A DNA stretch of 64,000 nt, from NCBI RefSeq assembly GCF_013346665.1, contig NZ_JABVBB010000038.1:527164-591163 (forward strand), written 5' to 3'. How positions within the stretch are numbered: the first letter of the stretch is position 1; every line of letters starts with the position of its first letter. The DNA is from Sulfitobacter maritimus. Its GTDB lineage: Bacteria > Pseudomonadota > Alphaproteobacteria > Rhodobacterales > Rhodobacteraceae. Both the position numbers and the translations under genes were made by a program. This document shows positions 9,344-18,450 of the stretch, piece after piece. The notes below the pieces were generated by a model, which searched no databases, had not been told where the DNA came from, and worked only from the letters and a program-made list of their open reading frames with translations.

Positions 9344-9781
9344 ATGTCTGAAGAACGTCATCACGGTCATTGTCTTTGCGGTGCGGTCACGGTGGAGGTC
9401 TCCGGCCCGCTGGGTGAGATTTCGGCCTGTCATTGCGATCTCTGCACACGGTGGAGCGGGTCGATGCAGATGGGCATTGAGGTGCCTCGGGAGAGGGTGC
9501 GTTATGCGGGGCCGATCCGGACCTATGCGTCATCCTCCTTTGCCGAGCGGGCGTGGTGCGAGACTTGCGGCACGGCGGTTTGGTTTGCCGATACTGAAGG
9601 CGAGAACGCCAGCGTGTTGGAACTGGCACCGGGGCTGTTTGATGGCTTCGGCGGGGCCAATTTGGCGCGGGTGGTTTATGCCGACCGTGCGCCGAGCAAT
9701 CTGGCGCTGGCGGGTGATCTGGAGCGGGTGAGCAAGGCGGATTACGAGGCGCGAAACCTGCATGTGGAGGACAAGCCATGA
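9344..9781 (+). CDS. GFA/CENP-V family zinc protein (first copy)
   Basis: A 145-residue member of the family named after glutathione-dependent formaldehyde-activating enzyme. The fold binds zinc through cysteine groups, and here CLCGAVT (about 10-16), CHCDLC (about 30-35) and CETCGT (about 68-73) are all present. The family name is not proof of formaldehyde chemistry, and most members have no tested substrate. The stop overlaps the second copy by 4 nt (ATGA). This and the next gene lie between gltD and gltB. Confidence 0.88.
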   Translation: MSEERHHGHCLCGAVTVEVSGPLGEISACHCDLCTRWSGSMQMGIEVPRERVRYAGPIRTYASSSFAERAWCETCGTAVWFADTEGENASVLELAPGLFDGFGGANLARVVYADRAPSNLALAGDLERVSKADYEARNLHVEDKP

Positions 9782-10212
9782 GCCGATTGGAGGGCAAATG
9801 CCTTTGCGGGGCGGTGACGCTGAGTTTCGAGCCATTGAAGGATGCGCTTGGGGCCTGCCATTGCGAGATGTGCCGCCGCTGGACCGGGAGCGCCTTTCTG
9901 GAGATCGACGCGAAGCCGGGTAGCCTGACCCATGAAGGCCCGGTCAAGAGCTATGCCTCGTCCGACTGGGCCGAGCGGGCGTGGTGTGACGCCTGTGGCA
10001 GCACGCTTTGGTATCACCTGACGCTGCCGGGGCATGATTATTACAGCATTAGCGCCGGGCTGGTCGATGACGCCGGCGGGCTAGAGCTGAAGACCGAGAT
10101 TTATATCGATGTGAAGCCCGCAGGCTATGCCTTTGCCGGGGAGCACGAAACCAAAACCAAGGCCGAAGTCGAAGCAGGATTTGCGGCATTTGTGGAAGGA
10201 ACCAAGCCATGA
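9778..10212 (+). CDS. GFA/CENP-V family zinc protein (second copy)
   Basis: A 144-residue paralogue of the gene before it, with the same cysteine layout (CLCGAVT, CHCEMC, CDACGST) and shared phrases such as SYASSDWAERAWC against TYASSSFAERAWC. It probably arose by tandem duplication followed by divergence. Both ends overlap neighbours by 4 nt (first copy and gltB), so the three genes are probably translated as a coupled unit. Function unknown; a link to glutamate/glutathione metabolism is suggested only by position. Confidence 0.88.
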   Translation: MSRLEGKCLCGAVTLSFEPLKDALGACHCEMCRRWTGSAFLEIDAKPGSLTHEGPVKSYASSDWAERAWCDACGSTLWYHLTLPGHDYYSISAGLVDDAGGLELKTEIYIDVKPAGYAFAGEHETKTKAEVEAGFAAFVEGTKP

Positions 10213-13200
10213 CCAAATATGATGACGCCTGGGTAGCCCGCGAAGAAGCCAAACGCGCGATGATGGCCGAGAAGGGCATGTATAGCTTTGAAGAGGAACA
10301 TTCCTCTTGCGGTGTCGGCTTGGTGGTGAACGTCAATGGCGAAAAGACCCGCGAAGTTGTGCTGAACGGGATCAACGCGTTGAAAGCGATTTGGCACCGG
10401 GGGGCGGTGGATGCGGATGGGATGACCGGCGATGGCGCAGGCATCCATGTGCAGATTCCGGTGCCGTTTTTCTACGATCAGGTGCGCCGCACCGGGCATA
10501 CGCCGCGCGAAGATGAGATGATTGCCGTGGGGCAGGTGTTCTTGCCGCGCACGAATTTCGCCGCGCAGGAGACTTGCCGGACCATCGTTGAGACCGAAGT
10601 CCTGCGCATGGGCTACTACATCTATGGCTGGCGTCATGTGCCGGTGGATATTTCCGTGCTGGGCGAGAAAGCCAATGCGACGCGGCCTGAGATTGAGCAG
10701 ATTTTGATCTCGAACGCTAAGGGCGTGGATGAAGAAACCTTTGAGCGGGAGCTTTATGTGATCCGCCGCCGGATCGAAAAAGCTGCCATCGCGGCGCAGG
10801 TGCCGCAGATGTACATCGCGTCGATGTCCTGCCGCAGCATTATCTACAAGGGCATGATGCTGGCCGAACAGGTGGCGGAGTTCTATCCCGATCTGAAAGA
10901 CGACAAGTTCATCAGCGCCTTTGCGATTTATCACCAGCGCTATTCCACCAACACTTTCCCGCAGTGGTGGCTGGCGCAGCCCTTCCGCATGTTGGCGCAT
11001 AATGGCGAGATTAACACGCTCAAGGGCAACACCAACTGGATGAAGAGCCATGAGATCCGCATGGCGTCTGCGACCTTTGGCGAGATGGCCGAGGATATTA
11101 AGCCGATCGTGGCGGCGGGGTCGAGCGACTCGGCGGCGCTGGATTCGGTGTTTGAGGTTTTGGTGCGCGCGGGGCGTTCGGCGCCGATGGCGAAGACGAT
11201 GCTGGTGCCGGAGTCTTGGTCCAAGCTGGCGGTGGAATTGCCGCAGGCGTGGCGCGATATGTATTCCTATTGCAACTCGGTTATGGAGCCTTGGGACGGG
11301 CCAGCGGCCTTGGCGATGACCGACGGGCGTTGGGTCTGCGCGGGGCTGGACCGGAACGGCTTGCGCCCGATGCGCTATGTTGTGACCTCGGACGGGATGC
11401 TGATTGCGGGCTCGGAAGCCGGGATGGTGCCGCTGGATGAATCGCGGGTTGTGGCCAAGGGCGCGCTTGGGCCGGGGCAGATGATCGCTGTCGATATGGA
11501 CGCGGGAAAGCTGTTCTACGATGCGGAGATCAAGGACCGGCTGGCGGCCAATCAGCCCTTTGGCGAATGGGTCAGCAAGATCCACGAGTTGGACGATGTG
11601 CTGAGCGCGGTGACGGAAAAGCCGCTGTTTGAGGGCAATGAGTTGCGCCGGCGTCAGGTGGCGGCGGGCTATACGATTGAGGAGTTGGAGCAAATCCTCG
11701 CGCCGATGGCGGAGGACGGCAAAGAGACGCTGGCGAGCATGGGGGATGACACGCCTTCGGCGGTCTTGAGCGGGCAGTACCGGCCTTTGAGCCATTTCTT
11801 CCGGCAGAACTTTAGCCAGGTGACCAACCCGCCGATTGATAGCTTGCGCGAATTCCGGGTGATGAGCCTGAAGACGCGGTTCGGGAACCTGAAAAACGTG
11901 CTTGATGAAGACAGCAGCCAAACTGAGATCCTGGTGCTCGACAGTCCTTTTGTGGGCAACGCGCAGTTTGAAGAGCTGATGGCGCAGTTCAAGGCGCTTA
12001 CGGTGACGATTGACTGCAGCTTTGAGCGGGGCAATGGCAACCTGAGCGCTGCTTTGGCGCGGATCCGGGCTGAGGCAGAGGATGCGGTGCGCTCCGGCGC
12101 GGGGCATCTGGTGCTGACGGATCAGTATAGCGGCGAAGACAAGGTTGCGATGCCGATGATTTTGGCCACCAGCGCGGTGCATAGCCATCTGGTGCGCAAG
12201 GGACTGCGGACCTTTACCTCGCTTAACGTGCGCGCGGCGGAATGTGTCGATCCGCATTACTTTGCGGTGCTGGTGGGCTGCGGTGCGACCGTGGTGAACG
12301 CTTATTTGGCCGAGGATTCCTTGGCCGATCGGATCGGGCGTGGGCTGCTGGATATGTCGCTGACCGAAGCGGTGCAGAAGTACCGTGAGGCGATTGATCA
12401 GGGTCTGCTCAAGATCATGGCGAAGATGGGGATTTCGGTGATCTCGTCTTATCGCGGCGGGTTGAACTTTGAGGCGGTGGGCCTGTCCCGCGCCATGTGT
12501 GCGGAGTATTTCCCCGGCATGACCAGCCGGATCAGCGGCATCGGTGTCGTTGGTATCCAGCGCAAGGCTGAGGAAGTTCATGCCCGTGGTTGGTTGGGCG
12601 ATGGCGTCGTCATGCCCATCGGCGGTTTCTACAAGCAGCGCAAGACGGGTGAGAAACACGCGTGGGAGGCGAGCAGCATGCATATGTTGCAGATGGCCTG
12701 CAACAAAGCGTCTTACCAGATGTGGCAGCAATACTCGAAGAAAATGCAGAGCAATCCGCCGATCCATCTGCGCGATCTGCTCGACATCAAGCCGCGGGGC
12801 AATCCGGTGCCGTTGGAGGAGGTGGAGAGCATCACCTCGATCCGCAAGCGTTTCGTGACGCCGGGGATGTCATTGGGGGCGCTGAGCCCGGAGGCGCATA
12901 AGACGCTGAACGTGGCGATGAACCGCATCGGGGCGAAGTCCGACAGCGGCGAGGGTGGCGAAGATCCGGCGCATTTCGTGCCGGAGGCCAATGGGGACAA
13001 TCCGTCAGCCAAGATCAAACAGGTGGCCTCTGGGCGCTTTGGCGTGACGGCGGAGTATCTGAACCAATGCGAAGAGTTGGAGATCAAGGTCGCGCAGGGC
13101 GCCAAGCCCGGTGAGGGCGGCCAGCTTCCGGGGATGAAGGTCACCGACCTGATCGCGCGGTTGCGGCATTCGACCAAGGGCGTGACGCTGATCTCGCCCC

Positions 13201-14741
13201 CGCCGCATCACGACATCTATTCGATCGAAGACCTCGCGCAGCTGATCTATGACCTCAAGCAGATCAACCCGCGCTGTAAGGTGACGGTGAAACTGGTGGC
13301 GTCTTCGGGCGTTGGGACGATTGCTGCGGGCGTGGCCAAGGCCAAGGCCGACATCATCCTGATTTCCGGCCATAACGGTGGCACCGGGGCCTCACCTGCG
13401 ACTTCGATCAAATATGCGGGTCTGCCGTGGGAGATGGGCCTGACCGAGGCGCATCAGGTTCTGTCGATGAACAACCTGCGCGACCGGGTGACATTGCGCA
13501 CGGATGGGGGCCTGCGGACCGGGCGTGACATCGTCATGGCCGCGATGATGGGGGCCGAGGAATATGGCATCGGCACCGCTGCGCTGATCGCGATGGGTTG
13601 CATCATGGTGCGCCAGTGTCAGTCGAACACCTGTCCGGTGGGGGTGTGTACGCAGGACGAAGCCCTGCGTGGCAAGTTCACCGGCAATGCAGATAAGGTG
13701 GTGAACCTCATTACCTTCTACGCCACTGAGGTGCGCGAGATTTTGGCCAGCATCGGGGCGCGGAGCCTTGATGAAGTCATTGGCCGTGCGGACCTGTTGA
13801 CGCAGGTGAGCCGGGGTTCGGCGCATTTGGATGATCTGGACCTCAACCCACTGTTGATCACCGTCGATGGGGCGCATGAAAACGTCTATGACCGCGATAA
13901 GCCGCGTCAGGCGGTGCTCGATACGTTGGATGCGCAGATCGTGCGGGATGCGGCGCGGTTCTTGGAAGATGGCGAGAAGATGCAGCTGTCCTATGCGGTG
14001 CAGAACACGCATCGGACGGTGGGGACGCGGGTGTCGAGCCATATCGTCAAGCGATTCGGGATGCGCAATTCCTTGCAGCCGGATCACCTGACGGTGAAAC
14101 TGACTGGGAGTGCCGGGCAGTCTTTAGGTGCCTTTGCGGCACCGGGGCTGAAGCTTGAAGTTTCGGGCGATGCCAATGACTATGTGGGCAAGGGCCTGTC
14201 GGGCGGTACGATTGTGGTGCGGCCTTCGATGGCGAGCCCGGTGGTGGCGTCGGAGAATACGATCATTGGCAACACGGTGCTTTACGGTGCGACGGCGGGG
14301 TATCTTTTTGCCGCTGGCCGGGCGGGTGAGCGCTTTGCGGTGCGTAACTCCGGCGCGCATGTGGTGATCGAAGGCTGCGGCAGCAACGGGTGTGAATATA
14401 TGACCGGCGGTGTGGCGGTGATCCTTGGGGAAATCGGGGCGAATTTCGCGGCCGGGATGACCGGGGGGATGGCTTATCTCTATGACCCCGATGGGCTGGC
14501 GCCAAAGCTGATGAATGCCGAGACCATTGTGACCTGCCCGGTGGCGGTGGATCATTGGATGGCGCAGTTGCACGGGCTGTTGGAGCGCCATCTGGCCGAG
14601 ACCGGCAGCCGCAAGGCGGCGGATATCCTGCAGCATTGGGAGAGCGAGAAGCACAACTTCCTGCAGGTATGCCCGAAGGAAATGTTGGTGCATCTGCCTG
14701 CGCCGTTGAGTGTTGAAGAGACGGCTGTTCCGGCGGAGTGA
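10209..14741 (+). CDS. gltB: Glutamate synthase (NADPH), large subunit
   Basis: The alpha subunit of GOGAT. The 1510-residue protein has the order: propeptide, N-terminal amidotransferase with Cys34 as mature nucleophile (SSCGVG) and the HNGEINT block, central domain, FMN-binding synthase domain (HNGGTGASPATSIKYAG), 3Fe-4S cluster cysteines at about 1131, 1137 and 1142, and the C-terminal beta-helix (GLSGGTIVVRP). The ATG overlaps the preceding GFA stop. It ends only a few bases before the first TIR-flanked repeat. Confidence 0.97.
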   Translation: MTKYDDAWVAREEAKRAMMAEKGMYSFEEEHSSCGVGLVVNVNGEKTREVVLNGINALKAIWHRGAVDADGMTGDGAGIHVQIPVPFFYDQVRRTGHTPREDEMIAVGQVFLPRTNFAAQETCRTIVETEVLRMGYYIYGWRHVPVDISVLGEKANATRPEIEQILISNAKGVDEETFERELYVIRRRIEKAAIAAQVPQMYIASMSCRSIIYKGMMLAEQVAEFYPDLKDDKFISAFAIYHQRYSTNTFPQWWLAQPFRMLAHNGEINTLKGNTNWMKSHEIRMASATFGEMAEDIKPIVAAGSSDSAALDSVFEVLVRAGRSAPMAKTMLVPESWSKLAVELPQAWRDMYSYCNSVMEPWDGPAALAMTDGRWVCAGLDRNGLRPMRYVVTSDGMLIAGSEAGMVPLDESRVVAKGALGPGQMIAVDMDAGKLFYDAEIKDRLAANQPFGEWVSKIHELDDVLSAVTEKPLFEGNELRRRQVAAGYTIEELEQILAPMAEDGKETLASMGDDTPSAVLSGQYRPLSHFFRQNFSQVTNPPIDSLREFRVMSLKTRFGNLKNVLDEDSSQTEILVLDSPFVGNAQFEELMAQFKALTVTIDCSFERGNGNLSAALARIRAEAEDAVRSGAGHLVLTDQYSGEDKVAMPMILATSAVHSHLVRKGLRTFTSLNVRAAECVDPHYFAVLVGCGATVVNAYLAEDSLADRIGRGLLDMSLTEAVQKYREAIDQGLLKIMAKMGISVISSYRGGLNFEAVGLSRAMCAEYFPGMTSRISGIGVVGIQRKAEEVHARGWLGDGVVMPIGGFYKQRKTGEKHAWEASSMHMLQMACNKASYQMWQQYSKKMQSNPPIHLRDLLDIKPRGNPVPLEEVESITSIRKRFVTPGMSLGALSPEAHKTLNVAMNRIGAKSDSGEGGEDPAHFVPEANGDNPSAKIKQVASGRFGVTAEYLNQCEELEIKVAQGAKPGEGGQLPGMKVTDLIARLRHSTKGVTLISPPPHHDIYSIEDLAQLIYDLKQINPRCKVTVKLVASSGVGTIAAGVAKAKADIILISGHNGGTGASPATSIKYAGLPWEMGLTEAHQVLSMNNLRDRVTLRTDGGLRTGRDIVMAAMMGAEEYGIGTAALIAMGCIMVRQCQSNTCPVGVCTQDEALRGKFTGNADKVVNLITFYATEVREILASIGARSLDEVIGRADLLTQVSRGSAHLDDLDLNPLLITVDGAHENVYDRDKPRQAVLDTLDAQIVRDAARFLEDGEKMQLSYAVQNTHRTVGTRVSSHIVKRFGMRNSLQPDHLTVKLTGSAGQSLGAFAAPGLKLEVSGDANDYVGKGLSGGTIVVRPSMASPVVASENTIIGNTVLYGATAGYLFAAGRAGERFAVRNSGAHVVIEGCGSNGCEYMTGGVAVILGEIGANFAAGMTGGMAYLYDPDGLAPKLMNAETIVTCPVAVDHWMAQLHGLLERHLAETGSRKAADILQHWESEKHNFLQVCPKEMLVHLPAPLSVEETAVPAE

Positions 14742-14744
14742 CGA

Positions 14745-14909
14745 GGGCGATCGCCTGCCCGTGGGGTGGCGATTGCGACGGTCCTTCGTGCCACTTTATA
14801 GATCGGCCTTGGCGTGACTTCGCGGAGTTGCGTCAAGGCTCACCAAATCGCCAGCCCGCCGGGACGGGCAGGCGATGGCCCGGCGCCTGCGGCTTGATTC
14901 CGGGCTGGG
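14745..14909 (+). repeat. TIR-bounded dispersed repeat, copy 1
   Basis: Core of 137 bp (14745-14881) with inverted ends GGGCGATCGCCTGCCC and GGGCAGGCGATGGCCC. An extension rich in GCCTGCGGCTTGATTCCGGG follows to 14909. Inside are a module with TCGTGCCACTTTATAG and, nearer the right end, CACCAAATCGCC. It lies directly after gltB. Copy 2 follows in the same orientation, and the two fill most of the gene-free stretch 14742-15205. No transposase is encoded, so it is MITE-like or a large REP/BIME-type unit. Confidence 0.75.
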
Positions 14910-14942
14910 ATGGCCGAATTAGCGTGTTTATTTGAGTTCTTA

Positions 14943-15160
14943 GGGCGTTCCGCTGTCCGTGAGGTGGCGATCAAAACGGCTCTTCGTGCCACTTTATAGA
15001 TCGGTTTTGGCGTGACTTTGCGGAGTTGCGGCAAGGCTCACCAAATCGCCAGCCCGGCCGCACCAAAGGTGCGCTTAAACTAAATCGGCACGCCTCTGGC
15101 GTGACGGACGGGCAGGCGATGGCCCGGCGCTTGCGGCTTGATGCCGGGCTGGGGTGGTAT
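14943..15160 (+). repeat. TIR-bounded dispersed repeat, copy 2
   Basis: Same module order as copy 1. A degenerate left end (GGGCGTTCCGCTGTCC, 12 of 16 matching copy 1) is followed by TCGTGCCACTTTATAG, CACCAAATCGCC, an extra segment with GCACCAAAGGTGCGC, and a perfect right end GGGCAGGCGATGGCCC at 15110-15125 plus the shared extension. The extra segment recurs in copy 3, so copies 2 and 3 form a longer subtype. The remaining gene-free DNA to 15205 holds only the ribosome site of the next gene. Confidence 0.72.
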
Positions 15161-15205
15161 TTAAAAACGTCTGGGCTACTTCTGCCTCTCCACAGGAGGC
15201 GGGTC

Positions 15206-15907
15206 ATGCGCATAATTTTAGCGTCATTATTGATAGTCACAGGCCTCGTGGCCTGCACAGACACCGCGCCACGCGGCGGTGGTGACATTCTCGTCCTCGG
15301 CGATTCCATCATGGCTTGGAACGGCAGCGCTGCGATTCCCGATGTCATCGCCAGCACAACGGGCCGCAGCGTCACCAGCCGCGCCGTGCCGGGGGCGCAG
15401 TTTGACAATGGCTCGACCATCGCCGCTGCCGTTGGCTTCGACATTCAACAACAGTTCCCCGGCGGGCGCTGGAACTGGGTGCTGGTCAATGGGGGCGCCA
15501 ATGATCTGAGTGCGGATTGCGGCTGCGGCGCTTGCGGGCAGTCTGTCAACGCGCTGATCAGCCCCGATGGGCAGGGCAGCATCCCGGCCTTCCTGCGCAA
15601 ACTACGTGCAGAAACCGGGGCGCAGGTGATGTGGATGGGATACTATGCAGGCTCTAACACAGGCTCTTTCGCCGGGTGCCGCGATGATTTGGTTGAGATC
15701 GAACGTCGCATTGCAGGCTTCGCGGCCCGCACCCCCGGCGTGCATTTCGTTGATTCCGAAGACGTGATTGACCGCAACGACCGAGGACTGTTCGCGCGCG
15801 ATAACGTGCATCCCTCCAAACGAGGCTCGGCGCGGATTGGTGCCTATCTGGCCCAAGAGATCACAGCGCGTGAGAAACGTTCACAAACGCCTGCCAGCAG
15901 CCTATAG
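15206..15907 (+). CDS. SGNH/GDSL-family lipoprotein hydrolase
   Basis: A 233-residue predicted lipoprotein esterase or lipase-like hydrolase. ATG 15206 follows CAGGAGGC and starts a signal peptide with lipobox LVAC (Cys16). Block I contains the nucleophile Ser (LVLGDSIM), block III is NGGANDL, and block V has the Asp-x-x-His pair (DNVHPS). Several cysteines (DCGCGACG) may form disulphides. It would sit in the periplasm, membrane-anchored. Substrate unknown. mtgA begins 7 nt after its stop, so it may act on cell-envelope esters, which is inference only. Confidence 0.82.
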   Translation: MRIILASLLIVTGLVACTDTAPRGGGDILVLGDSIMAWNGSAAIPDVIASTTGRSVTSRAVPGAQFDNGSTIAAAVGFDIQQQFPGGRWNWVLVNGGANDLSADCGCGACGQSVNALISPDGQGSIPAFLRKLRAETGAQVMWMGYYAGSNTGSFAGCRDDLVEIERRIAGFAARTPGVHFVDSEDVIDRNDRGLFARDNVHPSKRGSARIGAYLAQEITAREKRSQTPASSL

Positions 15908-15914
15908 CTACACC

Positions 15915-16649
15915 ATGAGCACACGTAAAAAGACCGCCCCCAAAGGCCGGGGTCGCCGCAAGGCTGCGCCGCAGATGACCTTTAAACAACGCGTGACCCG
16001 CTGGTTTTTCGGCGCTGTTCTTTTGCTGGGCGCATTGGTGGTGCTGCTGGTTCTGCTCTTTCGCGTCGTCAATCCGCCAACCGGGGTCTATATGTTCTCC
16101 GAAAGCCGCCGCTTGGGCGGGGTCGAGCGCGACTGGGTGCCGCTGGAGCAGATCGCTCCGGTGATGGCCCGCTCTGCCGTGGCAGCGGAGGATGCGAATT
16201 TCTGCAACCACTGGGGCTTTGACATGGAGGCGATCCGCACGGCGATCGAGAACGGCTCTGAGCGCGGGGCGTCGACGATCAGCCAGCAGACGGTCAAGAA
16301 TGTGTACCTCTGGCACGGCCGCTCTTGGCTGCGCAAAGCGTTGGAAGCGGGGATGACGCCGCTGCTTGAGGCGCTTTGGCCGAAGCGGCGGATTATCGAG
16401 GTCTATCTGAATGTTGCGGAGTTTGATGAGGGCGTCTTTGGCGTCGGCGCGGCAGCACCGCATTACTTCGGCGTGAGCGCTGCGGATCTTAGCGCCAAGC
16501 AAGCCGCGCGGCTCGCCGCGATCCTGCCCGACCCGAAAGGGCGCTCGGCCTCCAGACCTAGCCCCTTTACCCGCAAGCGTACGGCGCAGATCATGGACGG
16601 GGCGGCGACCATCCGCGCGGACGGTCGTGCGGCCTGTTTCGAGAGTTGA
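15915..16649 (+). CDS. mtgA: Monofunctional peptidoglycan glycosyltransferase
   Basis: It polymerises lipid II into glycan strands without a transpeptidase domain. The 244-residue protein has a basic N-terminus (RKKTAPKGRGRRK), one membrane helix (about 33-55) and a GT51 domain with the catalytic Glu in SAVAAEDANFCNH, then GASTISQQTVKN and KRRIIEVYLNVAEF. ATG 15915 is the start that keeps the basic-then-hydrophobic order. It may share a transcript with the SGNH lipoprotein. Confidence 0.94.
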   Translation: MSTRKKTAPKGRGRRKAAPQMTFKQRVTRWFFGAVLLLGALVVLLVLLFRVVNPPTGVYMFSESRRLGGVERDWVPLEQIAPVMARSAVAAEDANFCNHWGFDMEAIRTAIENGSERGASTISQQTVKNVYLWHGRSWLRKALEAGMTPLLEALWPKRRIIEVYLNVAEFDEGVFGVGAAAPHYFGVSAADLSAKQAARLAAILPDPKGRSASRPSPFTRKRTAQIMDGAATIRADGRAACFES

Positions 16650-16673
16650 AAATCCCTGCGTCAGCAGGCATGG

Positions 16674-16690
16674 AAGGGGCTGATCCCCTT
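16674..16690 (+). terminator. Hairpin between mtgA and the GST gene
   Basis: AAGGGG-CTGAT-CCCCTT lies between the mtgA stop and the ribosome site of the next gene. Weak stem and no T-run, so termination is uncertain. Confidence 0.3.
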
Positions 16691-16707
16691 AAACAAAAGG
16701 ACTTCTC

Positions 16708-17376
16708 ATGACGGCTCGGTTGTTTCACGTTCCTTTGTCCCCCTTCTGTCGCAAGGTGCGGCTGAGCCTGGGCGAGAAGAAGATCGAGGTCGAGTTGGTT
16801 GAGGAGCGTTACTGGGAGCAAGACCCGGATTTTCTGCGCCGCAACCCTGCGGGCAAGGTGCCGGTGCTGCGGTTGGACGGGATCATGATGTCCGAAAGCG
16901 CCGCGATCTGCGAATATATCGAAGAGACCCGGCCCGAGGCGTCGCTGCTGCCGCAAGACCCGGTGCAGCGCTTGGAAGTGCGCCGGCTGGTGAGCTGGTT
17001 CGATGACAAGTTCCACCATGAGGTGACGTCCAAATTGCTCTATGAGCGGGTGAACAAGAAGGTCACCAAACAGGGTTATCCGGACAGTAAGAACGTCAAG
17101 GCCGGGGCCAAGGCGATCAAATATCATCTCGATTACATGACATGGCTGCTGGACCATCGCCGTTGGCTGGCGGGTGATGTTATGACGCTGGCGGATTTCG
17201 CGGCGGCGGCGCATCTGTCGTCCTTGGATTATATCTCTGACGTGGATTGGAACCGTTCGGAGGCGGTGAAGGATTGGTACGCTAAGATCAAATCCCGCCC
17301 GGCCTTCCGTTCGATCTTGGCCGATCAGGTGCCGGGTTTCCCGCCGCCCTTGCAGTATAACAACCTTGATTTCTGA
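16708..17376 (+). CDS. Glutathione S-transferase family protein
   Basis: A 222-residue cytosolic GST-like protein. The thioredoxin-fold N-terminal domain has PLSPFCRKVRLSLGE (11-25) and the conserved cis-Pro/SES region (GKVPVLRLDG then SESAAICEYIEE). The all-helical C-terminal domain includes LADFAAAAHLSSLDY. The Ser/Cys near the N-terminus (SPFC) could bind glutathione as in omega/beta-type GSTs. The ATG follows AAAAGGAC. It lies 22 nt before queG on the same strand. Substrate unknown. Confidence 0.88.
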   Translation: MTARLFHVPLSPFCRKVRLSLGEKKIEVELVEERYWEQDPDFLRRNPAGKVPVLRLDGIMMSESAAICEYIEETRPEASLLPQDPVQRLEVRRLVSWFDDKFHHEVTSKLLYERVNKKVTKQGYPDSKNVKAGAKAIKYHLDYMTWLLDHRRWLAGDVMTLADFAAAAHLSSLDYISDVDWNRSEAVKDWYAKIKSRPAFRSILADQVPGFPPPLQYNNLDF

Positions 17377-17398
17377 TGGCATTTGAGGCGCCAGAGGC

Positions 17399-18445
17399 AT
17401 GACCGTGGACAGGGACGCCTTGAAAGCGCGGGTGGTGGCACGTGCGCTTGAGGAAGGTTTTGTCGCCTGCCGCATCTGTCGGCCCAGCGATGTGCCGGAG
17501 GTGCCGGAGCGGTTGGAGCGCTTTGTCGAAGCGGGCTTTCATGGTCAGATGGGCTGGATGGAAGAGCGGATGCATTGGCGCGGCAATCCGGCAGCCCTGT
17601 GGCCCGAGGCACGCTCGGTCATCATGCTGGCGGAAAGCTATACGCCCGAACATGATCCGCGTGCGGTGTTGGCGCAGCCTGAGAAGGGTGCGATTTCGGT
17701 CTATGCGCAGGGGCGCGATTACCATGACATTGTTAAGAAGCGGCTGAAACGGCTGGCCCGTTGGCTGATGGAAGAGGCCCGCGCGGCTGATCCGGAGGTG
17801 AAGGTTTTCGTTGATACCGCGCCCGTGCCAGAGAAGGCGTTGGCGCAAGCGGCGGGGCTGGGCTGGCAGGGAAAGCATACCAATCTGTTAAGCCGGAAGT
17901 TCGGCAATTGGGCCTTTTTAGGCTCTGTTTTTACGACGCTGGACCTAGAGCCTGACGCGCGGGAGGTTGATCACTGCGGGTCGTGCCGCGCCTGTTTGGA
18001 GGTCTGTCCGACCGAGGCTTTCCTCGCGCCTTATCAGCTCGATGCGCGGCGTTGCATTTCCTATCTGACGATTGAGCATAAAGGCCCGGTGGATCTAGAG
18101 TTGCGCGAAAAGCTGGGCAACCGGATTTACGGCTGTGATGATTGTCTGGCGGCCTGTCCGTGGAACAAGTTTGCCGTCGCCGCGAGCGACATGCGCTATC
18201 ATGGGCCAGCGGTGCAGCCTTCCGATCTGGCGGAACTGGCGGCGCTGGATGACGCGGCGTTTCGGGCGCGGTTTTCCGGCTCTCCGATCAAGCGGATTGG
18301 GCGGGATCGTTTTGTGCGGAACGTGCTTTACGCCATTGGCAATTCTGGACTGGCGGAGTTGCGTCCGGTGGCGCAGGCTCTGGCCGAGGATGCTGACCCG
18401 ACAGTGGCCGATGCGGCGCGCTGGGCAGCGGGGCGATTGGGGTAA
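17399..18445 (+). CDS. queG: Epoxyqueuosine reductase
   Basis: The last step of queuosine synthesis: reduction of epoxyqueuosine in tRNA, using cobalamin and two 4Fe-4S clusters. The 348-residue protein has the family N-terminal domain and the two cluster motifs [12 protein letters not shown] (cysteines 193, 196, 199, 203) and CDDCLAACP (246, 249, 253). The C-terminus has HEAT-like repeats that hold the tRNA. The next gene begins 6 nt after its stop. Confidence 0.94.
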   Translation: MTVDRDALKARVVARALEEGFVACRICRPSDVPEVPERLERFVEAGFHGQMGWMEERMHWRGNPAALWPEARSVIMLAESYTPEHDPRAVLAQPEKGAISVYAQGRDYHDIVKKRLKRLARWLMEEARAADPEVKVFVDTAPVPEKALAQAAGLGWQGKHTNLLSRKFGNWAFLGSVFTTLDLEPDAREVDHCGSCRACLEVCPTEAFLAPYQLDARRCISYLTIEHKGPVDLELREKLGNRIYGCDDCLAACPWNKFAVAASDMRYHGPAVQPSDLAELAALDDAAFRARFSGSPIKRIGRDRFVRNVLYAIGNSGLAELRPVAQALAEDADPTVADAARWAAGRLG

Positions 18446-18450
18446 GGCCG

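Noticed and set aside
10125..12767. A very long minus-strand open frame (880 codons) opposite gltB
   Set aside because: It lies wholly over gltB and the end of a GFA gene, reads like a mirror of GC-rich codons (His/Arg/Pro-rich) and has no domain. The gltB frame has clear motifs throughout.
14552..15034. Two minus-strand peptides sharing PIYKVARR in the repeat region
   Set aside because: They look like a small protein family, but the similarity is explained by the two tandem DNA repeats. The first also runs into gltB.
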